A stretch of DNA of 64,000 bases. It comes from Acidobacteriota bacterium (lineage in GTDB: Bacteria; Acidobacteriota; Thermoanaerobaculia; Multivoradales; Multivoraceae). This document shows positions 56,942 through 64,000 of the stretch, piece after piece (positions within the stretch are counted from its first letter, which is position 1; each line of letters opens with the position of its first letter). The position numbers and the translations under genes were made by a program. The stretch lies in contig JAPOWR010000005.1 of assembly GCA_026707545.1 (NCBI GenBank), positions 248,001 through 312,000 of the forward strand, written 5' to 3'. The notes beneath the pieces were generated by a model. It was not told the origin of the DNA, made no database searches, and was given only the letters and a program-made list of their open reading frames with translations.

Positions 56942-58777
56942 ATGTACTGCCAGGCTTGCGGCGCGCACAACGAGGACGACGCGGAGTACTGCCAGCGCTG
57001 CCGGCAGAAGTTGATGGTCCTCTCCGGCTCGTCCGCGCCGGCGGAGGAGTCACTGGACGGCGGCGACGAGGAGTTCTCGTTCGACGAACACCTGCTGGAG
57101 CGGATCTCCATCCTCGAGGAGGTCCTCAAGCGCACGGGCGAAACCGTGCAGAAGGTCTTAAGCGCCATGCACCGGCAGGAGGAGAGCATTCTCGTCCACC
57201 ACGCCGGCATGCTCGCACTGCGCGATCTTCTGGAACGGCGGGAACTGCTCGACGCGGCCGAATGGAGCGACCTCTGGGAGTCCAAGATGGACGACCAGTT
57301 CCAGGTGCTGGAGAAGCGGGAGCGGTTCGCCGCCAGAAAGGACCGGATTCTCGGCCTCTATGAAGGGCGGCGGCGTCCCGCCTTCGAGCAGTTGCTCGAG
57401 GAGGCCGAACTCGCCCTGGGCGGTCTCGATCTGGCCAAGGCGATGGAAGCGCTCGAGAAGGCGGCCGGGATCGACCGCGGCAACCATGAACTGGCGCGCT
57501 TCCTCGGCGAGTCGCACTTCCAGGACGGACATCTGGAGCGGTCGCTGGACTACATGAGCCGGGTGCTGGCGACGAAGCCGGACCACGTCCAGGGCCTGGT
57601 CTACAGCGGCGTGATCCGTCTTCAGCAGGGTGAGGAACAGCGGGGCCAGGAACTGCTGGAGCGAGCGGTCATGATCCACCGGGACGCCTTCCTCCCGCAC
57701 TTCTGCCTGGGTGCGTCGCTGGCGGGCCGCGGGCAGCCCCAGCCGGCGGCGGCCTTCCTGGAACGGGCGGTCGAGATCGACGGCGTGCCCCAGGCGCTCT
57801 ACCTGCTCGGCCGTTGCCGCTACGAGATGGGCCGGCTCGCACCGGCGATCGAATCCCTGGTGCAGGCGGTTCAGATCGACCCCTCGTTCGAGGAATGCCA
57901 CCACCTCCTCGGTCTCTGCTACCTGGACCGGGGCTGGAACCGCAAGGCCCTGACCGCGTTCCGCACCGCCCAACAACTGAACCCGAGGCGGATGCGCTAT
58001 CGGGATCTGATCGCCTACCTCTCGGGCCGGACCGGAGCCGAGCTGCCGGCGACCAGTCCGGCGGCCGCCGACTGGGTGAGCCGCGGCGAGGAGGCGATCG
58101 CGTCCGGCGATGCGCAGGAGGCGCTGCGCTGCTACCGGGAGGCGCTGGCGCTCGACCCGGAGAACCCGACCCTGTTGATGACGTACGCCCTCGCGTGCCT
58201 GCAGCTCGACCGCAGCCAGGAGATCGCACAGTTGACGCAGCGGGTGCTCGACTCGAACCCCGGCGAGATGCTGCGGGCGACGGCGTACGCGACCCTGATC
58301 GAGTCCCTGCGCAGCGAGGGCAGGTACCGGGAAGGAAACAAGGTCGGACGACGCCTCCTGGACGAGGGCGGGTCGAACTTCTCGAAGAGCATCGCCTACT
58401 ACGAGATGGCCTACAACCTGGCCGAGATGGATGAAGATCTCGACCGGGCGCTCGACTTCGCGCGCCGGTCCCTGGAGCATGCGCCGGAGGAACTGCGCCA
58501 GTTTCCGCTCGCGGCGCTCGGCTGGGTCCACTACAAGCGGCGGGAGCTGGACGAGGCGATCGACTTCCTGTCCCAGTCGATTGAGCTCGGGCCGTCGACA
58601 ACGGTGCTTACGCGGCTGGGCATGGCGCTCCTGGCTTCCGGCGACGAGGACGGCGCGCGCCGGGTGCTGGCCCGGGCTCGACGGCTCGATGACCGCGGTG
58701 ACGCGATCGAGGAACGGATGATGGAGTTCATGAAAGACTCCGCGCGGATCATCGAGCGCGTGCGCGGTCGCGCCTAG
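56942..58777 (+). CDS. Zinc-ribbon plus TPR repeat protein
   Basis: 611 residues. The first 20 residues form a zinc ribbon (Cys3, Cys6, Cys17, Cys20), then a coiled region (about 40-130) and a run of TPR motifs (about 140-590) such as LLGRCRYEMGRLAPAIESL. No membrane segment or enzyme motif was seen, so it is a likely protein-protein scaffold. It lies just upstream of proS (8 bp). Confidence 0.8.
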   Translation: MYCQACGAHNEDDAEYCQRCRQKLMVLSGSSAPAEESLDGGDEEFSFDEHLLERISILEEVLKRTGETVQKVLSAMHRQEESILVHHAGMLALRDLLERRELLDAAEWSDLWESKMDDQFQVLEKRERFAARKDRILGLYEGRRRPAFEQLLEEAELALGGLDLAKAMEALEKAAGIDRGNHELARFLGESHFQDGHLERSLDYMSRVLATKPDHVQGLVYSGVIRLQQGEEQRGQELLERAVMIHRDAFLPHFCLGASLAGRGQPQPAAAFLERAVEIDGVPQALYLLGRCRYEMGRLAPAIESLVQAVQIDPSFEECHHLLGLCYLDRGWNRKALTAFRTAQQLNPRRMRYRDLIAYLSGRTGAELPATSPAAADWVSRGEEAIASGDAQEALRCYREALALDPENPTLLMTYALACLQLDRSQEIAQLTQRVLDSNPGEMLRATAYATLIESLRSEGRYREGNKVGRRLLDEGGSNFSKSIAYYEMAYNLAEMDEDLDRALDFARRSLEHAPEELRQFPLAALGWVHYKRRELDEAIDFLSQSIELGPSTTVLTRLGMALLASGDEDGARRVLARARRLDDRGDAIEERMMEFMKDSARIIERVRGRA

Positions 58778-58784
58778 CAAGACG

Positions 58785-60512
58785 ATGCGTTGGAGCAACT
58801 ACTACCTCATGACCGCGCGCGAGGCGCCCCGCGACGCCGAGGTCATCAGTCACCAGTTGATGGCCCGCTCAGGCCTCATCCGGCGGCTGGCGGCCGGGAT
58901 CTACACGATGCAGCCGGCGGGCTGGCGGACGATGCGCAAGCTGATGGCGATCGTCCGGCGCGAGATGGAGCGGGCCGGGGCGGTCGAACTCTCCATGCCG
59001 GCGATTCAGCCGGCCGAGATCTGGGAGGAGTCCGAGCGCTGGTACAAGTACGGCGTGGAGCTCCTCCGGATGGAGGACCGGCATGGCCGGCGGTTCTGCT
59101 TCGGTCCTACGCACGAGGAGGTCGTCACCGACCTCGTCCGGCGTGACGTGAAGAGCTACCGCCAGTTGCCGATCAACCTGTTCCAGATCCAGACGAAGTT
59201 CCGGGACGAGATCCGCCCCCGGTTCGGGTTGATGCGCGGGCGGGAGTTCATCATGAAGGACGCCTACTCCTTCGATGCGAACGAGGAGGGGCTCGACCGG
59301 AGCTACCGGGCGATGCACGCCGCCTACTCGCGCATCTTCGAGGCCTGCGGCCTCGAGTTCTCGGTCGTCGAGGCGGACCAGGGGGCGATCGGCGGTTCGT
59401 CGTCGCACGAGTTCATGGTGCTCGCCGACACCGGCGAGAGCGCGGTGGCGAGTTGCGCCGCCTGCGGCTACGGCGCGAACGTGGAGCGAGCGGAGGTGGG
59501 CGAGCTGCCCGTGCCGGCCCCGACCGGCGACGAGGCCGCGCGGGAGGTCGAAACGCCCGGCACGACGACAGTCGCGCAGGTCGCCGAACTGCTCGGGGTC
59601 GAGCCTGCGCGGGTGGTCAAGACGCTGATCTACGACACGGACGACGGTCTGGCGGCGGTCGCGATCCGCGGCGACCGGGAGGTGAACGAAACCAAGCTGC
59701 TGAACACTCTCGGCGGCCTCGGCCTGCGTCTGGCGACGGCCGAGCAGGTGGAGGCGGCGACCGGCGGTCCCCTCGGCTTCTCGGGGCCGGTCGGTCTGGC
59801 CGCGAGCCTGCGCCTGGTCGTCGACGAGTCGGCGCGGAAGGTCGCCGGGTTCGTCTGCGGCGCGAACAGGGGCGACCGGCATTTCACCTCCGTCTCATGG
59901 GACCACGACGTGGCGAGCGCCCGTCAGATCGAGTGGGTCGACGTGATGACCGCCGAAGCCTCCGATCCCTGTCCGCGCTGCAACGCGGGCGCGCTGCGAC
60001 TCTCCCGCGGCATCGAGGTCGGCCATATCTTCAAGCTCGGCACGGCCTATTCCGAGAAGATGAACTGCACCTTCACGGACGAGCACGGCCGTCTCCACCC
60101 CGCCGAGATGGGTTGCTACGGCCTCGGTATCGGCCGCACCGCGGCGGCCGCGATCGAGCAGGGCCACGACCGGGACGGCATCGTCTGGCCGGCGCCCCTG
60201 GCGCCGTTCGCCGTCGTCCTCAGTTCGCTCGACCCGGGTGACGAAGCGGTGCGCTCGGCCGCCGATTCCCTCTACGAGGAACTCGTGGGCACGCTGGCCC
60301 CCGGTGGTTTCGACGTGCTCTACGACGATCGCGCGGAACGGCCCGGCGTCAAGTTCAAGGATGCCGATCTGGTCGGTTTCCCGGTGCGGGTCGTCGTCGG
60401 CGCCCGCTCGCTTCGAAACGGCGGCGCCGAGGTCTCGGCTCGGCGCGACGGCGAGCGCGAAGTCGTCGCGCTGGACCGGGTCTCAGACGTCGTCCTCGGC
60501 CTGCTCCGGTAG
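58785..60512 (+). CDS. proS: Prolyl-tRNA synthetase
   Basis: 575 residues, bacterial type. Class II motifs: MQPAGWRTMRK (motif 1 region), FGPTHEEVVTDLV and FRDEIRPRFGLMRGREFIMKDAYSF (motif 2), GCYGLGIGRT (motif 3). The middle holds the INS editing domain (about 230-385, TTVAQVAELLGVEPARVVKT) that removes misloaded alanine. Its end overlaps the convergent CNNM gene by 30 bp. Confidence 0.97.
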   Translation: MRWSNYYLMTAREAPRDAEVISHQLMARSGLIRRLAAGIYTMQPAGWRTMRKLMAIVRREMERAGAVELSMPAIQPAEIWEESERWYKYGVELLRMEDRHGRRFCFGPTHEEVVTDLVRRDVKSYRQLPINLFQIQTKFRDEIRPRFGLMRGREFIMKDAYSFDANEEGLDRSYRAMHAAYSRIFEACGLEFSVVEADQGAIGGSSSHEFMVLADTGESAVASCAACGYGANVERAEVGELPVPAPTGDEAAREVETPGTTTVAQVAELLGVEPARVVKTLIYDTDDGLAAVAIRGDREVNETKLLNTLGGLGLRLATAEQVEAATGGPLGFSGPVGLAASLRLVVDESARKVAGFVCGANRGDRHFTSVSWDHDVASARQIEWVDVMTAEASDPCPRCNAGALRLSRGIEVGHIFKLGTAYSEKMNCTFTDEHGRLHPAEMGCYGLGIGRTAAAAIEQGHDRDGIVWPAPLAPFAVVLSSLDPGDEAVRSAADSLYEELVGTLAPGGFDVLYDDRAERPGVKFKDADLVGFPVRVVVGARSLRNGGAEVSARRDGEREVVALDRVSDVVLGLLR

Positions 60513-61832
60513 AACGTCTACCCGGAGGGTGACAATCCGGTTGCCGTCAACTTCTTCCACCTGCAGACGCAGCCGCCCGGCTTCGACCGTGTCGCCCTCT
60601 TCCGCGGTGCGGCCGAGCTCGGAGAGCGCGATGCCGGCCACGGTGTCCTCCTCGCGGGCGTCGGCGATGTCGATCCCGAGTTCGTCCTCCAGATCGTCGA
60701 TCAGCATGCCCCCGAGGACCCTGTAGCCGCCGTCCTCCAGGCGAACGAACTCGGGAACTTCGGCGTCGAACTCGTCCTGGATCTCGCCGACGATCTCCTC
60801 CAGAACGTTCTCGAGGGTGACGATGCCGGCGACGCCGCCGTACTCGTCGACGACCGCGGCCATGTGGACGTGCTCGTGGCGCATCCGGGCCAGCAACTGG
60901 TCGAGGGAGAGCGTCTCGGGCACGGCGAAGGTCTCGCGGGCGACTTCGCGCAGGGAGGCCGGTGGTTCCTCGGCGATGAACAGGTCCTTGATGTGGACCA
61001 GGCCGATCAACTGGTCGAGGTCCCCGTCGCAGAGCGGGAAGCGGGTATGGCCGCTCCGGCGGGCGACGTCGAGATTCGCCTCGATCGGCTCGGTGGCGTC
61101 CATGTAGACGACCTCGGTACGCGGGACCATCACCTGGCGGGCGTTGCGGTCGGAGAGTTCGAACACGTTGTCGAGCAGCTCCCGCTTGGGCTCCGAGAGT
61201 TCAGTGTCCTCCTCGGAGGCGAGCAGGCGGCGGATCTCCTCTTCGCTGTGGGCCAGTTCGCCGTGGCCGACCGGTTCGATGCCGAAGATGCGCAGGAAGG
61301 CGTTCGCCATCAGATTGAGCACCCAGATGCCGGGATAGGTCGCCCAGTAGAAGGCCCAGAGCGGCACGGCGACCCAGAGGCTGGTGGGCTCGGGCCGGCG
61401 GATCGCGAGCGACTTCGGCGCCAGTTCGCCGAGCACGATGTGGAACATGCTGATGATCGCGAAGGCGACGATCAGACTGATCGAGTGGGTGGCTTCCGCC
61501 GGCATGTTCGGTACCAGCTCGAACAGAGGCTGGAGCAGCCGGTTGACCGCCGGTTCGCCGACGACGCCGAGACCGATGCTGGCGAGCGTGATGCCGAGTT
61601 GGGTCGCCGACAGGTAGGCGTCGAGATGATCGATCATCCGCTGCGCCATGCGGCCGCGGAGCGTTTCCACATGGGGAGCGATCTGGGTCGGCCGGACCTT
61701 GACCAGCGCGAACTCGGCGGCGACGAAGAATCCGTTCAGACCGACCAGAAAGAGGCCCAGCGTCAGGCCCCAGCCGAGCGGAATGTCGAGGTTGATGGGC
61801 GGCCCGGTCGCCGCCACGAATAGCGGGATCAT
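60483..61832 (-). CDS. CNNM/CorC-family membrane protein with CBS domains
   Basis: 449 residues: four N-terminal helices (DUF21; GLNGFFVAAEFALVKVRP, ATQLGITLASIGLG), a CBS pair (about 225-340; MVPRTEVVYMDA, VDEYGGVAGIVTLENVLEEIVGEI) and a CorC-type C-terminal domain. These proteins are linked to magnesium or cobalt export; direct transport is debated. No regulatory element seen. Confidence 0.92.
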   Translation of the reverse strand: MIPLFVAATGPPINLDIPLGWGLTLGLFLVGLNGFFVAAEFALVKVRPTQIAPHVETLRGRMAQRMIDHLDAYLSATQLGITLASIGLGVVGEPAVNRLLQPLFELVPNMPAEATHSISLIVAFAIISMFHIVLGELAPKSLAIRRPEPTSLWVAVPLWAFYWATYPGIWVLNLMANAFLRIFGIEPVGHGELAHSEEEIRRLLASEEDTELSEPKRELLDNVFELSDRNARQVMVPRTEVVYMDATEPIEANLDVARRSGHTRFPLCDGDLDQLIGLVHIKDLFIAEEPPASLREVARETFAVPETLSLDQLLARMRHEHVHMAAVVDEYGGVAGIVTLENVLEEIVGEIQDEFDAEVPEFVRLEDGGYRVLGGMLIDDLEDELGIDIADAREEDTVAGIALSELGRTAEEGDTVEAGRLRLQVEEVDGNRIVTLRVDVLPEQAEDDV

Positions 61833-61989
61833 CGGCGCGCGGCCTCAGCAGCCCAGGTGCGCTGGTCGGGGTCCGGGTCGGGTTCGTCCAGACTGGAGCC
61901 GGATGGCGAAGGATCCGAGGCGTCGTCGTTCACGCGCGGCAAGCGTAGCAGCACCTTGCCCTTGCCGACGCCGCCCTTCCTTTGCCCCG

Positions 61990-63273
61990 CTAGTCGTGCC
62001 AGCTCTGGGGCTGGGTCTGGCGCCGGACGTGGAGGCCGGCATCGGCGATCGACTCGATCAGTTGTTCGACGTGGTCCGTGCCGCGGGTTTCCAGCCGCAG
62101 CCCGATGTGGACCTCGTTCAGGCCGAACTCGGAGAAGGCGCGCTCATGGTGGGTCTCGAGCACGTTGGCGCCGCTCTCGCCGACGAGATTGAGCAGGCCG
62201 GCCAGCGCGCCGGGCCGGTCCTTGACGCAGACGTCGAGCTGCACCAGGCGACCGTCCTTCGTCAGGCCGCGCTCGATGATGCGGCTGAGCAGGGTGACGT
62301 CGATGTTGCCGCCGGTGAGCACCATCGCCGTTCGGCGGCCCTTCGCCTGGGGCACGCGGTCGTTGACGACCGCGGCCAGAACGGCGGCGCCGGCGCCTTC
62401 GACCACGGCCTTCTCGCGCTCGAGCAGCAGCAGCACCGCGTTGGCGATCTCCTCCTCGTCCACCGTCACCAGGTCGTCGACGAGTTCCTCGACCAGCTTC
62501 AGGGTCAGGGCCGCCGGTCGCTTGACGGCGATGCCGTCGGCGATCGTGTGGCGGCGCTCGACCGCCACCGGCTCGCCGGCTGCGAGGCTCTCTCTCATCG
62601 AGGGTACGGCGCCGGTCTGCACGCCGACGATCCGCGTCTGCGGCCGGTGCGCCTTGTACGCCGCCGCGATGCCGGAGATCAGACCGCCGCCGCCGATGGG
62701 CACGACGATGACCTCGAGATCGGGTTCCTGGGCCATCAACTCGAAGCCGATCGTCCCCTGTCCGGCGATCACCTGGGCGTCGTTGAACGGATGAACGTAG
62801 GTCGCTCCGAGTTCCGCTTCGAGTTCGTGCGCGTGGGCCTGGGCATCGTCGAACGTCTCTCCGGCCAGCCGGACGTCGGCGCCGAAGCTGCGCGTGTTGG
62901 CGACCTTGATCAGGGGCGTCGGCAGTGGCATGACGACGGTGGCCTGCAGGCCGAGCCGGCCGGCGTGGTAGGCGACCGCCTGGCCGTGGTTGCCCGCGGA
63001 GGCGGTGATCAGCCCCCGCTGCTTCTCGTCTTCGGAGAGCGTGAGGATGCGGTTCAGGGCTCCGCGCTCCTTGAACGAGCCGGTCATCTGCAGGTTCTCG
63101 AGCTTGAAGTAGGCGCCGAGGCCGCACAGCCGGGAGAAGTACTCGGACCGGGCGCACGGACTGACGTAGACCTGATCGGCGATTCGTCGCCGCGCCTCTT
63201 CGATCAGCTCCGCCATCTGGAGGCTCGACGTCATCCCGCGATTCTGCAACAACGCATCCCCTTGCGTTGACAC
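61990..63273 (-). CDS. ilvA: Threonine ammonia-lyase with ACT domain
   Basis: 427 residues, GTG start behind GGGGAG. PLP-binding Lys68 in MTGSFKERGA, ASAGNHGQAVAYHA, PIGGGGLISGIA, and a C-terminal ACT domain (about 345-415; LDVCVKDRPGALAGLL). It converts threonine to 2-oxobutanoate, feeding isoleucine or catabolism; the short ACT form is typical of the catabolic-like class. It is divergent from two tRNA-Val genes. Confidence 0.94.
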   Translation of the reverse strand: MSTQGDALLQNRGMTSSLQMAELIEEARRRIADQVYVSPCARSEYFSRLCGLGAYFKLENLQMTGSFKERGALNRILTLSEDEKQRGLITASAGNHGQAVAYHAGRLGLQATVVMPLPTPLIKVANTRSFGADVRLAGETFDDAQAHAHELEAELGATYVHPFNDAQVIAGQGTIGFELMAQEPDLEVIVVPIGGGGLISGIAAAYKAHRPQTRIVGVQTGAVPSMRESLAAGEPVAVERRHTIADGIAVKRPAALTLKLVEELVDDLVTVDEEEIANAVLLLLEREKAVVEGAGAAVLAAVVNDRVPQAKGRRTAMVLTGGNIDVTLLSRIIERGLTKDGRLVQLDVCVKDRPGALAGLLNLVGESGANVLETHHERAFSEFGLNEVHIGLRLETRGTDHVEQLIESIADAGLHVRRQTQPQSWHD

Positions 63274-63342
63274 GGTAACTCTCCCCTTTGTACCGTTGCG
63301 CCTTCTCGCGGGCGGCCGCCTTCGGCTCTCGTTCGCGGGTTC

Positions 63343-63419
63343 AGGCCCGTAGCTCAGCTGGTTAGAGCGCTACGTTGACATCGTAGAGGTCAGCGGTTCG
63401 AGTCCGCTCGGGCCTACCA
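63343..63419 (+). tRNA. tRNA-Val (GAC)
   Basis: 77 bases with encoded CCA. Acceptor AGGCCCG/CGGGCCT, anticodon stem CTACG/CGTAG enclosing TTGACAT, anticodon GAC. T arm CAGCGGTTCGAGTCCGCTC. Confidence 0.97.
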
Positions 63420-63445
63420 GACATGGGCCGTTCGGTCTGTGACTC

Positions 63446-63522
63446 AGGCGCTTAGCTCAGTTGGTTAGAGCGCTACCTTCACACGGTAGAGGTCAGCGGT
63501 TCGAGTCCGCTAGCGCCTACCA
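63446..63522 (+). tRNA. tRNA-Val (CAC)
   Basis: 77 bases with encoded CCA, 26 bases after the GAC isoacceptor. Acceptor AGGCGCT/AGCGCCT, anticodon stem CTACC/GGTAG enclosing TTCACAC, anticodon CAC. The body is nearly identical to its neighbour, implying tandem duplication. Confidence 0.97.
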
Positions 63523-63594
63523 TCGCGGTGCCGGGCCGCGCGGCCCGGCCGTGTCGCCAGACGAACCTGCTACCCGCCACTTGGTGATCGACCG

Positions 63595-64000
63595 ATGCTC
63601 GACCTGACCCTGCCGGACGGATCGGTGCGCAGCGTGCCGCCGGGGACGACCGCGCTGGAGGTGGCGCGCTCGATCGGCCCCGGTCTGGCGAAGGCCGCCG
63701 TGGGCGCCGCACTCGACGGCCGGCCCGTCGACCTGCGCACTCCGATCGAAGCGTCCGGCCGGTTCCGGCTGTTCACGTCCCGGGACGAAGAGGCCGGCAT
63801 CTTCCTGCGCCACACGGCCGAGCACGTGCTTGCGGACGCGGTCCAGCGGCTCTGGCCGGGCACCCAGATCGATGTCGGCCGCCGGGACCACTCGGAGAAG
63901 TACCAGTACGACTTCCGCTTCCCGCGGGCCTTCGTGCCCGAGGACCTGGAAGCGATCGAGGCGAAGATGCGGGAGATCCTGCGCGAGAAGCACGAGGTCG
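63595..64000 (+). CDS. thrS: Threonyl-tRNA synthetase, 5' part (continues beyond window)
   Basis: 135 residues visible. The N-terminal TGS domain (MLDLTLPDGSVRSVPPGTTA) leads into the editing domain with HTAEHVLADAVQRLWPGT, matching HxxxH of ThrS. The catalytic domain lies outside the window. It charges tRNA-Thr. Confidence 0.93.
   Translation, partial: MLDLTLPDGSVRSVPPGTTALEVARSIGPGLAKAAVGAALDGRPVDLRTPIEASGRFRLFTSRDEEAGIFLRHTAEHVLADAVQRLWPGTQIDVGRRDHSEKYQYDFRFPRAFVPEDLEAIEAKMREILREKHEV

Overview
The window is GC-rich (about 68-70% by eye), densely coded bacterial chromosome from a Gram-negative organism: there is a LolA lipoprotein carrier, outer-membrane beta-barrels, lipoproteins, a type I (Ccm) cytochrome c maturation locus and SecDF-YajC. 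Secreted Big/PKD proteins, regulatory-domain-plus-barrel proteins, a 7TM kinase paired with an NtrC-type regulator and many GTG/TTG starts suggest Acidobacteriota (Thermoanaerobaculia-like); this is inference, since no rRNA is present. A selenocysteine tRNA shows that UGA is probably decoded in this organism.

Layout. 1-4331: two tandem paralogous secreted proteins; the first is cut by the window edge and the second is a HEKAH metallopeptidase broken by one base. 4350-6699: a histidine kinase fused to a DNA-binding response regulator, also broken by one base in a homopolymer. 6793-10736: a cytochrome c/copper monooxygenase-like protein and a hydantoinase-ureidopropionase pair (reductive pyrimidine catabolism). 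10862-12407: three small accessory genes (tail-anchored peptide, PD-(D/E)XK-like protein, degenerate exonuclease). 12411-16543: a sigma54 two-component operon with a candidate sigma54 promoter. 16792-20314: barrel, ComF, small barrel. 20475-21321: tRNA-Ala, a lipoprotein, tRNA-Sec. 21594-25089: FmdB, MoeA, PilC-like and lipoprotein on the minus strand. 25105-29136: asparagine-synthetase-like, radical SAM and halogenase-like genes in one run. 29137-29466: a repeat island.

29467-43134 is mostly housekeeping: holB-tmk, a DsbA-like protein, an iodotyrosine-deiodinase homologue, a mannose-1-phosphate guanylyltransferase, trmB, an HD hydrolase, lolA, tgt-yajC-secD-secF and relA/spoT. 43284-48507: two Big/PKD secreted proteins, a TPR peptide, accB-accC-thiE and aroK. 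48508-54598 is a tightly overlapped minus-strand ccm operon (ccmA-B-D-E-F-G-H-I) with no ccmC. 54747-58777: an ECF sigma/anti-sigma pair, a bactofilin-like lipoprotein and a TPR protein. 58785-64000: proS, a CNNM/CBS protein, ilvA, two tRNA-Val genes and the start of thrS.

The most unusual non-coding signal is a family of short hairpins (7-bp stem, RGAA loop, GCACCCA tail). Stem sequences differ between two variants while pairing is kept; one copy lies inside the ccmH signal-peptide region, and two form an inverted pair in the repeat island. Other points are selC with an adjacent inverted-repeat element, the halogenase/radical-SAM/amidotransferase-like cluster, the missing ccmC, and a probable CTG start for ccmI.
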